From an uncultured Granulosicoccaceae bacterium (GTDB taxonomy: Bacteria > Pseudomonadota > Gammaproteobacteria > Granulosicoccales > Granulosicoccaceae), in NCBI GenBank assembly GCA_938005265.1, contig CALLOA010000148.1:1-36471 (forward strand): DNA of 36,471 nt. Direction: 5' to 3'. The stretch's first letter is position 1; each line of letters opens with the position of its first letter. This document shows, piece by piece, positions 6,188 through 15,448 of this stretch. Made by a program: the position numbers and the translations under genes. The notes beneath the pieces are model-generated. The model saw only the letters and a list, made by a program, of their open reading frames with translations, ran no database searches and was not told the origin of the DNA.

Positions 6188-6502
6188 ATGTTGATCCTGA
6201 GTCGCCGTGCGGGCGAAGCCATTGTCGTGGATGAAAAAACTACCTTGACTGTACTTAGCATTAAAGGGCGTCAGGTACGTATAGGCATCGATGCGCCAGA
6301 TGATGTCAGCGTTCACCGGGAAGAGATTCACAAGAAAATAAAAGCCGGTGAAGGCAATCCATTCAACGCAGGCGGTGGTAACACAGCTAATCCACCGCAA
6401 GCAGCCTCTCAGGATGCAAAAGATCAAAATTCTGCAAAAGAGGACGCGGCATTGGTTTCGTCCAGCCAGTCGCCTCCCTCAGATTGTGCACCTAAGGACT
6501 GA
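6188..6502 (+). CDS. csrA: Carbon storage regulator CsrA/RsmA with C-terminal extension
   Basis: This RNA-binding dimer represses or activates translation by binding GGA motifs in mRNA leaders. Residues 1-52 are canonical: MLILSRRAGEAIVV start with Arg6, the KGRQVRIGIDAPDDVSVHREEI core, and Arg44 in VHREEI, the key RNA-binding residue. The start at 6188 is chosen because CsrA always begins MLIL and AAGGGG lies 10 nt upstream; a longer frame from 6131 is not the gene. CsrA is usually about 60-65 residues, but this one has 104. The extra roughly 45 residues are Gly/Asn/Ser/Pro-rich and probably disordered (NPFNAGGGNTANPPQAA and onward). Confidence 0.95.
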   Translation: MLILSRRAGEAIVVDEKTTLTVLSIKGRQVRIGIDAPDDVSVHREEIHKKIKAGEGNPFNAGGGNTANPPQAASQDAKDQNSAKEDAALVSSSQSPPSDCAPKD

Positions 6503-6564
6503 TAAGTGTTAGCAGCCAGTGCACGCTTTTCTGGCGTGGGCTTGCGCGGTTGGTGTTGAAGAAC

Positions 6565-9501
6565 CTACAAGCTTATGCGTTCGCAATCCAGTTCGCATGA
6601 CGCTGCTGTTTTTTCGCTGGTAACGGCTGCGTAGTGTTCATTTGCACTGTCTGGCTTACCACTATCGAAGTAACGTTCTCCCACTCGTTGTAGGTCCTCG
6701 AGTTTTACATTCAGAATCTGTTGCCGTAAATTCTTGCGCATTTGCGCATCGCGGCCAAACAATGCTGCCTGAAACGAAGTGCGGGCATTGCCGGACGGTG
6801 AACCCGGTTTGTCAATGCGGCTCACTACATTAAGGATCCCTTCTTCCACCTGCCGCCATTCGTGGGCGTTGTCCAGTAGCCACCGGATTGAGCCGCGGAA
6901 ATCATCGAGTGTTTCTGCAAGACGCGGGTCGCGATAGGAATAAAAACGAAAAGATGCGCTGTCAGAGTCATAACTGGCGCCACCGCCGTAGGCACCGCCG
7001 GTTTCACGAATCGCCCGGTGCAGGTAGCCATTACGCAGAAACGGTCCCAACACGGCAAGTGCAGGTGCATCTTCGTGTGATGCCGGTACCGCCTCGAAGG
7101 CTGAGCTCACGAAGTTGACTTCAGTGCTGGTAGTCCATAGTTGTTGGACATGGCTTGCCGTGAAGTCACCAGCGAACGGTTGTGATTGAACTTGCTGGCT
7201 TGCTGATTCAGCGAAAATTTCCCCCGTTACGGTTGATAGTTTCTCAAGGTTGTCGCCCTCGGCAATCATCAGATGTTGTTTGCTGCCCTTACAAATCGCT
7301 TCATGCAATCGTTCAAATCTGCTGGCAACCTCACTAAGCGCCTGCTCTGAGTCAAGCGTATCGTCCAGGATCTTCAGGGCCTTGATGCCAGCCAGTCCGT
7401 GTAGACGGTGTGATAGAGCTGCGGCCGGGTTTATACCACTGGCTGCTGCAGACATGGCCAGTCCGTGACCATTCCCGGTAACACTCTGCTCCCTTGATGC
7501 GCGTGTTTGCGCAAACAGTTCACGGATTCTACTGTGCTCGTCGAAGCGGGGAGAGCTGATTGTTTCATGCATCAGTTTCACCATCGCTTCGTGATTTCGT
7601 AGCAGCGCTTTACCACTAAGCACCAAATAGGATTTTAATTGAGTTGCATCATCAACCAGACTCCGTTTCAGAGCGTAGGCGCCAAAACTGCCTGTTATTG
7701 ATGATTGTAAAGATTGAGTCTGAAGGTAGTCGCGATCTGCGCTGCCAAGCTCACACAAAAAGGACGTGTAAAAAGGCAGCAGTTCCAGCAGTTCGTCTTC
7801 GATGCCGGAAAGCTCGATCAGCAAGTCCTGGTAAACAATGCCGTTGGTTCCCTGATCATAGAGGCTGTGCTTCTGGCCATTTGCATCGCGTTGCTCTGAT
7901 TGCGGAAAGTAGATTTCAGCCGGCACGTCCTCAAGTGTGACCTTGGGCAATATGCCCGGATCGTCTTCCTGTGTTTGTCGTTCGGCGAGTTTTTGCGCAT
8001 TTTCAACAATACGCTTTTTTGACGCATCGTTAAGGGATGCTTTGAGCTCTTCCAGTCTTTGCTTTTCAGCGTCCTGACGGACCTGGCTGATGGCTGCGTC
8101 GGGTCGCATAGTGAGGCGGACCCTGTGCCGGTTGCCTAAAAACATTTCCTTCACTGCTTCCTGGACAAAATCCTCTTTGCCAGCGGCTTCACGCAAGCGC
8201 TGCAGGGCAGGGTCCATATCGAGTACATCCATTGTGTCCCCCCTGAGCATTGCACTGGACAGACCACCAAGTACCAGCTGCAATCCGAAGGGCATTCCGT
8301 CACCACGAATTTCACGTTGACTGAGTTCCAGTTGATGTAACACGGCGTCTACGAATTCTTGCGGAACGCCATTTTTGGCGATATCTTCCAATACGTCGGT
8401 GATCATTTTTTCAACGGCCGCACTTTTTTCCGGGCTGCTGCCTTCCATGCCACAACAGAACAGCATCTCCCGATTGCTGTCGTCGAGGCCACAGAGTGGC
8501 GAAGGTGATGATCCCAAGTCACTGGTTTCCAAAGCCTTGAGTAGCGGTGAGGCGCTGTTATCAAGGAGCACGTTGGAGATCAGGTGTGCCCGCAGCCGCG
8601 AATCCAGATCGATACTTTCGCCAAGTAGCCAGGCAACTACTATGTGGGTGTTGCCTTCTACAGTTTCTTCATCGGATGCGTATGCTTCCTCGACAAGCAC
8701 GGGGGCGTGATAGCGCTGGGTTTTCTCAACCTGAATAGTACGTTGCAGTGGTTCGAAACGTTGTAACACATGTTCTTCAAAGCGCGTTTGCAATTCAACA
8801 GCGGGGATGTCTCCATAGGTCATGAAGACGGCGTTGGACGGATGATAGTGTGTATCGTAGAAATCTTTCAGCTGCTGGTAGCTAAGGTCCAGAATGTTTT
8901 CCGGTTCGCCACCACTATTGAAGTGATAGGTGTTGTTCGGGTAAACATACTTAGTCAGTGTATGCCACAGCGCACTGGTAGGGGCGCTCATGGCACCCTT
9001 CATTTCATTAAACACCACACCCTTGTATACGAGATCTGTGTTGGAATTTTCAGGCTCTTCAAATTCAACGCGATGGCCTTCCTGGGCGAAATCGAGCTCA
9101 TCAAGACGCGAAAAGAATACGGCATCCAGATAAACATCCAACAGGTTGAAATAATCCTTGCGGTTTTGTGTGGCAAAGGGGTAGGCGGTCCAGTCAGTCG
9201 ATGTGAATGCATTCATGAAAGTGTTCAGCGAACGCCTGATCATCATGAAGAACGGATCGCGAACCGGGTATTTTTCGCTACCGCAGAGCACAGTATGCTC
9301 CAATATGTGAGCAACACCTGTGGAGTCGGTGGGTACTGTTCGCAGGCCGACCAGGAAGACGTTTTCGGGATTATCGGCGGCGAGATGGTAGTGTGGCGTG
9401 CCGGTTTTGCTGTGCCGGTATTCTGTTACATCAATATCGAGAGATTCAATTCTCCGATGACTTAATTTTTCGAATGAGGGGTGTGCCAGCGCTTTATTCA
9501 T
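6565..9501 (-). CDS. M16C insulinase-family zinc metalloprotease (PreP-like)
   Basis: This 978-residue protein resembles the presequence-protease subgroup of pitrilysin-type peptidases (COG1026), which degrade peptides in a closed two-half chamber. The inverted zinc motif HxxEH is intact (His65-Glu68-His69 in GVAHILEHTVLCGS), and a downstream Glu in GVVFNEMKGAMS (about residues 147-158) fits the third zinc ligand. Other family marks are RDPFFMMIRRSLNTFMNAFT near residue 85 and the C-terminal GGAYGGGASYD. No signal peptide is visible, so it is probably cytoplasmic. AAAGG lies just before the ATG. It follows a CBM9-like lipoprotein gene after only 18 bp. Substrates are unknown; free peptides are the usual class. 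Confidence 0.9.
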   Translation of the reverse strand: MNKALAHPSFEKLSHRRIESLDIDVTEYRHSKTGTPHYHLAADNPENVFLVGLRTVPTDSTGVAHILEHTVLCGSEKYPVRDPFFMMIRRSLNTFMNAFTSTDWTAYPFATQNRKDYFNLLDVYLDAVFFSRLDELDFAQEGHRVEFEEPENSNTDLVYKGVVFNEMKGAMSAPTSALWHTLTKYVYPNNTYHFNSGGEPENILDLSYQQLKDFYDTHYHPSNAVFMTYGDIPAVELQTRFEEHVLQRFEPLQRTIQVEKTQRYHAPVLVEEAYASDEETVEGNTHIVVAWLLGESIDLDSRLRAHLISNVLLDNSASPLLKALETSDLGSSPSPLCGLDDSNREMLFCCGMEGSSPEKSAAVEKMITDVLEDIAKNGVPQEFVDAVLHQLELSQREIRGDGMPFGLQLVLGGLSSAMLRGDTMDVLDMDPALQRLREAAGKEDFVQEAVKEMFLGNRHRVRLTMRPDAAISQVRQDAEKQRLEELKASLNDASKKRIVENAQKLAERQTQEDDPGILPKVTLEDVPAEIYFPQSEQRDANGQKHSLYDQGTNGIVYQDLLIELSGIEDELLELLPFYTSFLCELGSADRDYLQTQSLQSSITGSFGAYALKRSLVDDATQLKSYLVLSGKALLRNHEAMVKLMHETISSPRFDEHSRIRELFAQTRASREQSVTGNGHGLAMSAAASGINPAAALSHRLHGLAGIKALKILDDTLDSEQALSEVASRFERLHEAICKGSKQHLMIAEGDNLEKLSTVTGEIFAESASQQVQSQPFAGDFTASHVQQLWTTSTEVNFVSSAFEAVPASHEDAPALAVLGPFLRNGYLHRAIRETGGAYGGGASYDSDSASFRFYSYRDPRLAETLDDFRGSIRWLLDNAHEWRQVEEGILNVVSRIDKPGSPSGNARTSFQAALFGRDAQMRKNLRQQILNVKLEDLQRVGERYFDSGKPDSANEHYAAVTSEKTAASCELDCERISL

Positions 9502-9519
9502 CTGAACCTTTTAATTTAA

Positions 9520-10815
9520 CTATTGGGACAATCGGGCTGTGCCCATAAATGCAGGATTGCTGACCGTCAGGTTTAGGTCACTGCCGCGTCTTGGAGGATG
9601 AAACCAGCCCCACTTAAGGTCTCTGATTTCCCCGTTATCATCATCATTGATCTGAACTTCAATGCCAAACGGTTGCCCGGGCGTTATACCGAAGCTTGCC
9701 AGTTCCAGTTTTACTTCGTAAACGTCCAGACGTTGCCCTGGATTGGCTATGCTGATTGGCCCGGTGGCAAGTCCTGTCGCAAATTCCACGTTGGCCGGCA
9801 GGTTAGCTGAATTTTCACCGTTTTCTATTCTTGGATTGGGTGATTCATTGCTGTGTGGAACAGTGCCATCAGACCCTATCAAAGCGATACGAAAGTATCG
9901 ATCGTCCGGGTCACCATAGGTGTCGAAGTTACTGTTATCACCATCTATGAAGATTTCGATGGAATCGTCATCGCGTAGCTGCGGCGAATCTCCCTGATTT
10001 GCTGATGAATCATCAACCATAACAAGAATATAGAGAAAGCTGCCATCGTGCAAAGCCGCCCAGACGTGAAACGGGTTTTCATCAAAGTCGTCGCTGCTGT
10101 CCTCGATCATGAGCGAATTTATGAAGAGTCTGCCGTTGAGACTATCTTGTACGGCATCTTGCCATTCGCCAGCCAAACGCAGCTCGTTTGCAGCAAAGGC
10201 AGCTCCCAGCCCATCAATTTGTGGCACGGAACCGCTGTTTATAAACGGTACAATCAAGGATACGTCTTCACTGCCCGGGCTGGGTGGAGGTGCCTCGTTA
10301 ATATCAAACGGGTTAGTTGATGCACGGCGCTCATCAAGATTGGAGACGCCATCGTTATCAGCATCGTGAATGCTGGTGACATAGTTGTTGGCGTCGATCG
10401 TCAATTGTTGAGGGCTTTGTCCGGTAGTGAAGTCCTGTTCGTGACTCGCCAGAATAAGATCTTCACCTGAATCCAATGCTTCAAACCATTCGATGTTGAT
10501 AGACAGCTCGCTGTTAATCGGTACCTGTATAACGCCTGACCATTGCGAATTTCCGAGATCCATCATCTCAACAGGACCTCCCGGAATAAGTCTGACTACC
10601 GGGTTAAGTCTTTCGGGATTAACCATGCGACTCAGCAGTAGCTCTGCGGGTGGCTCCAGCGTGAGAGCGCCGCTTGCGCTTATACCCTGGTGTAAAGCGG
10701 GGAAATTTGTTTGTACAACTTCCTCAGTAATACTGGTATTGACTTCTGTTGTTTCGCTACAGGCAACAGAAAACACCAGTAGCGCTGCAAGTACCAGGCG
10801 AATGGCTTTGTTCAT
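9520..10815 (-). CDS. CBM9-like domain lipoprotein
   Basis: The protein has 431 residues. The N-terminus (MNKAIRLVLAALLVFSVAC) looks like a lipoprotein signal with Cys19, although Ser at -3 is unusual in a lipobox. A calcium-binding thrombospondin-type-3-like motif, DADNDGVSNLDE, lies near residues 150-162. The C-terminal half (about 190-425) resembles family-9 carbohydrate-binding modules: IDG start, F-x-V-W-A-A-L-H-D, DDSIEIFIDGDNS, YFRIALIG, YEVKLELASFGI and IRDLKWGWFHP. Such domains bind sugar ends in xylanases, but here no catalytic domain is attached. The start overlaps the upstream gene by 4 bp, implying coupling. The role is probably outer-membrane or periplasmic ligand binding. Confidence 0.72.
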   Translation of the reverse strand: MNKAIRLVLAALLVFSVACSETTEVNTSITEEVVQTNFPALHQGISASGALTLEPPAELLLSRMVNPERLNPVVRLIPGGPVEMMDLGNSQWSGVIQVPINSELSINIEWFEALDSGEDLILASHEQDFTTGQSPQQLTIDANNYVTSIHDADNDGVSNLDERRASTNPFDINEAPPPSPGSEDVSLIVPFINSGSVPQIDGLGAAFAANELRLAGEWQDAVQDSLNGRLFINSLMIEDSSDDFDENPFHVWAALHDGSFLYILVMVDDSSANQGDSPQLRDDDSIEIFIDGDNSNFDTYGDPDDRYFRIALIGSDGTVPHSNESPNPRIENGENSANLPANVEFATGLATGPISIANPGQRLDVYEVKLELASFGITPGQPFGIEVQINDDDNGEIRDLKWGWFHPPRRGSDLNLTVSNPAFMGTARLSQ

Positions 10816-11567
10816 GGTGTACCTATAGTAATAGTCAGTGGAACAGTTTGTGGTGCCGGATTATTAGTACCACCGCCACCGCCGCCATCGTTCCCGGATG
10901 AAGCTACTGCTCCTGCAACAGCACCTAGGGCCAGTACACCAAGCACAATCTGCCATAGCTTGATGCCACCAGAGGAAGATTCGGTTTGCGGGTTTTGTTC
11001 GGCTGTTGCTACTGATGATTGGTTATTTCCTGAACCGGCGTTTGACTGTGCCGGAGTCAAAGTTCTTAGCAGTGGCTCAAAGGCAAAGCCTTCAACCGCA
11101 CGGTTGCCCGCAACATCGCGGGCCTGTACATAGTATTCGATAGTACGGATTTCATCAGGTTCCGTCATGAGTGTTGCCAGATAAAAATCAGTGCCAGCTG
11201 CCAACTGCTGCATGGGAACATTCTGATAGGCTTGTTGCCCCATATAGCGAAAGTAAAGTTTGACATCTTGAAGGTTGCCATCGTCAGCCACCAGGGCTGT
11301 GAACACCTGGTCCTGCCCGGCGATTCCCGTGTCTATTGCTTCGAGTTCGATGACTGGCGGCGTTATATCGCCTGCATTGGCTGATTGCGTGGTTTGTGCG
11401 TTGGCCAGCTGGCCAGCCATGCTGCCGGCAAGCAATAGCATTAGCGCCGTTGTACTGGCAAAGCTGCCAAGAATCGCGGAACCGGCAAGGCTCAAGGCAG
11501 TCAGCACCAGAGGCATAGCGCTGCCGGTTGAGCGGTAGTTGCTGCAGGTCTTGCTGTTTGGGTTCAT
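10812..11567 (-). CDS. Secreted/membrane protein with Ig-like domain, function unknown
   Basis: The start is uncertain. I prefer the ATG at 11565-11567 (about 251 residues) because it precedes the hydrophobic signal region; a frame open to 11690 adds 41 unconvincing residues. After a long signal segment ending near QLANAQ comes an Ig/fibronectin-like domain (ITPPVIELEAID..., KLYFRYMGQQAYQNVPM, TIEYYVQARDVAGNRAVEG) of the type found in surface proteins. A Ser/Gln/Asn-rich linker, a TM segment (LWQIVLGVLALGAVAGAVAS) and a Gly-rich tail (NDGGGGGG) follow. Gene order and the 4-bp overlap link it to the CBM9-like lipoprotein. I do not recognise a named family. Confidence 0.6.
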   Translation of the reverse strand: MNPNSKTCSNYRSTGSAMPLVLTALSLAGSAILGSFASTTALMLLLAGSMAGQLANAQTTQSANAGDITPPVIELEAIDTGIAGQDQVFTALVADDGNLQDVKLYFRYMGQQAYQNVPMQQLAAGTDFYLATLMTEPDEIRTIEYYVQARDVAGNRAVEGFAFEPLLRTLTPAQSNAGSGNNQSSVATAEQNPQTESSSGGIKLWQIVLGVLALGAVAGAVASSGNDGGGGGGTNNPAPQTVPLTITIGTP

Positions 11568-11909
11568 AGCTGTGTCTGGTATTTCGAGGACTGGGGCAAT
11601 CGTTTTAAATATTGCGGTGACAAAAACATCGCTACGCTTGTTCAAGCTACTTCGCAATGCTGCGGCCGGCAAACATGCTGCAACCCGCAAAGAATCGCAG
11701 GCAGACTGCGTTCCGCCAACGCCGATGCGCCACTACAGTATACAAAAAACCCTGCCGACATGGGGCGAAACCCTTGTATCCTATGGTTTTTTTACATTCA
11801 TACTGAATTAAACGCGACGATGAGCACAGTAAGGGTCAGGGCCCGATATCAAAGACAGGTATGTCTTTATCGCCATCGTTATGGCTATGGCCATCCCTGC
11901 GGTGGTGCC
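11568..11909. other. Divergent promoter region, 342 bp
   Basis: This lies between the Ig-like protein (minus) and the amidohydrolase (plus). Longer frames reach into it from both sides, but their translations lack signal-peptide or family character, so I treat it as non-coding. I see no strong promoter hexamers, RNA genes or repeats. Confidence 0.4.
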
Positions 11910-13583
11910 ATGCGCCTGAATATTCTGGTGTTGCTGCTGGTGCTGGCTGCCCTGTCCGCGTGGGGTTGGCGATTCAGTAACAGTCATCATATCTGGTTCA
12001 ATGCACATATCCTCACCATGGAGGAGGGCAAGCCCTCGGCCCAGGCAATCAGCTGGCATAACGGTGTTATCCAGAGTTTGGGCAGCAATGCTGTGGTGCT
12101 CGCTGAAAAACGTTGGTATTCGAAGGTTCGCGATATGGGCGGACAAACAATTCTGCCAGGATTTGTGGATGCACATAGCCATTTCCCATCCAACGGTATC
12201 GCGCAAATTACAACCAATCTGGCACCGCCGCCACTGGGCAGTGTCAGCTCGCTGGATGAACTCTATGCCCGTCTGCGTGAGGTGGTCACTCATGACGCTG
12301 ATGAGTTGCTGATCGGCTTTAATTACGACAACGCTTCGCTACAGGAAGGCACGCACCCGACGCGAGAGTCACTGGATTTGATTTCGACCCGCCAGCCAAT
12401 CTATGCCTACCATAGCTCCGGCCATATGGGTGTTGCCAATACGCCCGCGCTACGTCTTTTTGAACGTAAGCCGGAAAATTTTCCGCAGGGCCTGTTACAG
12501 GAAAAAAACGCTCCGCATCTGGGTGCGCTTTTGAAGTCGCAGAGTCTCGCCAGGCTTTGGCGCGTATTCACAGCGGCGCGTGATGAATACCTGGAACAGG
12601 GTGTCACCACAGCCAACAATGGCGCCACCCCAGCCAATTTGCAGCCGGTTTTGCGCGCACTGGCAAAGACGCCGCTATTACCCATGCGAGTTGTCGTCAC
12701 TCCATTGGCAGGCAAGCAAAGGCCTGCTTCGCGTCTGGTCGATGGGACATGGCAACAATTCCCGGCTAGAACTAAGCCGGGCCAGCGCTTCTACCGAGGC
12801 TCAGCCAAAATTATTGTTGATGGTAGCCCGCAGGGTTTTACCGCGTACCTGACTCGGCCGTTTCATGCGATGCCACCTGCGACCGAGTTCCTTGTTGGGA
12901 AGGATTATCGTGGCAGGGCGTTTTACAGCCGTAAGGAACTGGCTGCAAAGGTTTCTGATTTGTACTCCGCGGGTTGGCAATTATCCCTGCATGGCAACGG
13001 GGATGCAGCGATAGACCTAATCCTTGACGCGATTAGTGATGCTGGCTTGAAAGCAGAAGATGATCATCGTTCTATTGTGATTCATGCGCAAACAGCACGT
13101 CATGACCAGCTTCGTCGAATGCGAACGCTGGGTGTGACACCCAGTTTTTTCGTTGCCCATGTATATTATTGGGGGGACTGGCACCGTGAACGTGTGCTGG
13201 GGCCTTCGCTGGCACAGCATATCAGCCCGACAGGCTGGGCTATTGAACAGCAATTAAGATTCAGTTTGCATTCTGATGCACCGGTTACTCCGATGCGGCC
13301 TTTCGAGCTTATGTCTTATGCAATGCAGCGAACCACCCAAAGCGGCCAGTTACTGGGCCCGGAACATCGCCTGGATGCAATGCAGGCTTTGCGTGCTCTG
13401 ACCATTGATGCAGCATGGCAATTGTTTCTCGATGATCGACTGGGATCGTTAGCGCCAGGCAAGTTTGCCGATCTGATTGTGGTGTCAGATAACCCTCTTG
13501 AATCCAGTGCAGAGTCAATAGCATCGACCAGAGTATTGGAAGCTGTGATTGCCGGCAACTATGCTTATCGCAGTAGTCCCTGA
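11910..13583 (+). CDS. Membrane-anchored YtcJ-type amidohydrolase (amidohydrolase_3)
   Basis: From the ATG at 11910 it has 557 residues. That start places a signal anchor (LNILVLLLVLAALSAWGW) at the very N-terminus; 50 extra upstream codons in frame are Arg/Tyr-rich and unconvincing. Amidohydrolase-superfamily features are the metal-binding HxH in LPGFVDAHSHFPS, a SLHGNGDAAIDLILDA segment, VIHAQTARHDQLRRM, and SLHSDAPVTPMRPFELM with the conserved Asp near the C-terminus, then LGSLAPGKFADLIVVSDNPL. COG1574 members hydrolyse C-N bonds in small molecules; the substrate here is unknown. The anchor suggests periplasmic activity. Confidence 0.87.
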   Translation: MRLNILVLLLVLAALSAWGWRFSNSHHIWFNAHILTMEEGKPSAQAISWHNGVIQSLGSNAVVLAEKRWYSKVRDMGGQTILPGFVDAHSHFPSNGIAQITTNLAPPPLGSVSSLDELYARLREVVTHDADELLIGFNYDNASLQEGTHPTRESLDLISTRQPIYAYHSSGHMGVANTPALRLFERKPENFPQGLLQEKNAPHLGALLKSQSLARLWRVFTAARDEYLEQGVTTANNGATPANLQPVLRALAKTPLLPMRVVVTPLAGKQRPASRLVDGTWQQFPARTKPGQRFYRGSAKIIVDGSPQGFTAYLTRPFHAMPPATEFLVGKDYRGRAFYSRKELAAKVSDLYSAGWQLSLHGNGDAAIDLILDAISDAGLKAEDDHRSIVIHAQTARHDQLRRMRTLGVTPSFFVAHVYYWGDWHRERVLGPSLAQHISPTGWAIEQQLRFSLHSDAPVTPMRPFELMSYAMQRTTQSGQLLGPEHRLDAMQALRALTIDAAWQLFLDDRLGSLAPGKFADLIVVSDNPLESSAESIASTRVLEAVIAGNYAYRSSP

Positions 13584-13705
13584 CTTTTGTAATCCGATGA
13601 TTGTGCATTTTGCTTAGTGCCCCGGATTGATGAAGAATCGTTTTTTCATTACGGGTTGATAGCTAAATGCGTTGTTGGCTTGCATAATCGCTGTAACCGG
13701 CACGC

Positions 13706-15412
13706 ATGACACTTGCCGTTGACCCGCTCAGTTTTAATATGGCAGCACTGATACTGATCTTGGCTTTTTTTGCCGGCCTGGCGTTTCGCACCTTGGGCCT
13801 GCCGCCCTTGCTTGGCTATCTGGTAGCGGGTTTTGTCTGTGGTGCCATGTCATGGGGCAGCTTTGAGTTGCTTGCACCTGTAGCAGATCTGGGTGTCACC
13901 ATGTTGCTGTTCACCATTGGATTAAAACTGCGCACTGGAGTTTTATTCAAGCCGTACATCGGTGGTCCGGCCTTGTTACACATGATACTGGTCATTCCCC
14001 TGACAACCGCCGTTATCATGTTGGCCGGGTCATTTTACAGTCCTCTGTCTTTTGATAGTGTCATAGCCCCCTGGACACTAGCGTTCGCCCTGTCTTTTTC
14101 CAGTACGGTATTCGCGATTAAAATTTTCGACGAACGCGGCGAAAACAATTCTTTTCATGCCGGCATCGCAATCGGGATACTCGTCATACAGGATGTGTTG
14201 GCAGTAGGCTTTCTGGTGATCAGCGCTGCTGAAATGCCGTCGCCATGGGCGTTGCTTTTGCTATTGTTGCCCTTTACCCGTTCCTTATGGGTGCCGTGGC
14301 TTTCGCGCTTCATGCGTGTCATCGGGCACGGTGAATTGCATTTGCTGTTTGGGCTCACGGTTGCAGTGGCCGCGTACGAGCTTCTGGAGCTTATGCACCT
14401 TAAAGGCGGTCTGGGCGCATTGATCGCAGGCGTGATGCTGGGTGTTGCGAATGCGCCACGGGCCACTGAATTGTATAACCGCCTTTCCAGTCTTAAAAAT
14501 CTTTTCCTTATCGGTTTCTTTTTGCAGATAGGCTATTACGGTTTTCCGTCAGTCTCGATGGTAGGAATAGCAGCTGCTCTGGTGGTTTTGTTGGCTCTGC
14601 GCCCATTGATCTATTTTGCTTTTTTTACCTGGCTTGGGCTGCGTGCCCGTACTGCCACACTCGCCGGTACAGGGCTGTCAACCTACAGTGAATTCGGACT
14701 TATTGTTGCGGCTATTGCCGCTAGCCAGAATTTGATCAGTACAGAGTGGGTAGTCACCATCGCTCTTGCCATAGCGATGTCTTTTTTTCTCGCAACACCA
14801 CTCAACAAAATGATACACCCCCTGTATCGTCGATATGCAAAGCGCTTGCAAAACTACGAGAAGGAACGACTACCGGAAGAGCGCATCGAGTCGCTGGGAG
14901 ATGCTGAGTTTGTAGTTATGGGAATGGGGCGTGTCGGGCGGGGGGCTTATGATTATTTATGTCGTCAGTACGGAGAGGGCCGGGTAGTTGGCATTGAAGA
15001 AAGTTATGAGCGCACTGTTTCCCTGCGCGAGAAAGGTTTAGCTTGTGTTCACGGGGATGCGTTGGATCGGGATTTTTGGGAGCAGACTCATGTTGCCGGA
15101 CGCGCTCTGATTCTTGCCAGCTTGAGTAACCATCGGGAAAATCTTGCCCTGGTTGAATTGGCGCGTGAGCTTGATTTTAAGGGTACCTTGGCGGTTACAG
15201 CACGCTACCATGATGATGCAAGGAAGTTGCAAGAACTGGGGTGCGTGGCGTTTAATGTGTATGGAGATGTCGGGCGCGGTTTTGCCGAGCATGCTGTAGA
15301 TTCCTTGCCGGATCCTTTCGCGGAACCGGTTGTCGAATCTGCAACGGTTTCTGATGCTGACGGTATTACAGCTGACGGTATTACAGTTGACGGTACTACC
15401 AAACCAGATTAG
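13706..15412 (+). CDS. Kef-type monovalent cation:proton antiporter (CPA2) with TrkA-N domain
   Basis: This 568-residue inner-membrane protein has about 12 hydrophobic segments (residues 10-375) in the Na+/H+ exchanger fold. LPPLLGYLVAGF and FALSFSSTVFAIKIFDERGE are typical of Kef/CPA2 proteins. A cytoplasmic Rossmann TrkA-N domain follows, with nucleotide-binding GMGRVGRGAYDYL (about residue 411 on) and downstream GDALDRDFWE. Such proteins export K+ or Na+ in exchange for H+ under nucleotide control. It is shorter than E. coli KefB/KefC and lacks a long C-terminal regulatory region. The last residues come from a 15-bp tandem repeat (ADGIT ADGIT VDGTT). Confidence 0.9.
   Translation: MTLAVDPLSFNMAALILILAFFAGLAFRTLGLPPLLGYLVAGFVCGAMSWGSFELLAPVADLGVTMLLFTIGLKLRTGVLFKPYIGGPALLHMILVIPLTTAVIMLAGSFYSPLSFDSVIAPWTLAFALSFSSTVFAIKIFDERGENNSFHAGIAIGILVIQDVLAVGFLVISAAEMPSPWALLLLLLPFTRSLWVPWLSRFMRVIGHGELHLLFGLTVAVAAYELLELMHLKGGLGALIAGVMLGVANAPRATELYNRLSSLKNLFLIGFFLQIGYYGFPSVSMVGIAAALVVLLALRPLIYFAFFTWLGLRARTATLAGTGLSTYSEFGLIVAAIAASQNLISTEWVVTIALAIAMSFFLATPLNKMIHPLYRRYAKRLQNYEKERLPEERIESLGDAEFVVMGMGRVGRGAYDYLCRQYGEGRVVGIEESYERTVSLREKGLACVHGDALDRDFWEQTHVAGRALILASLSNHRENLALVELARELDFKGTLAVTARYHDDARKLQELGCVAFNVYGDVGRGFAEHAVDSLPDPFAEPVVESATVSDADGITADGITVDGTTKPD
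15356..15400 (+). repeat. 15-bp in-frame tandem repeat (3 copies)
   Basis: Two perfect copies of GCTGACGGTATTACA (15356-15370, 15371-15385) and a third with three changes (15386-15400) encode ADGIT-ADGIT-VDGTT at the antiporter C-terminus. The repeat keeps the reading frame and probably arose by slippage. Confidence 0.9.
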
Positions 15413-15448
15413 TGCCGGATACCTGCACCGTGTTTTGCCAGGCAGGCA

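Noticed and set aside
8770-9465. Plus-strand 231-residue frame inside the M16C protease gene
   Set aside because: The opposite strand carries the zinc motif HxxEH and conserved family blocks throughout; the long antisense frame is a by-product of codon use.
11760-11909. N-terminal extension of the amidohydrolase
   Set aside because: It is Arg/Tyr-rich and would bury the signal anchor that starts at the ATG at 11910.
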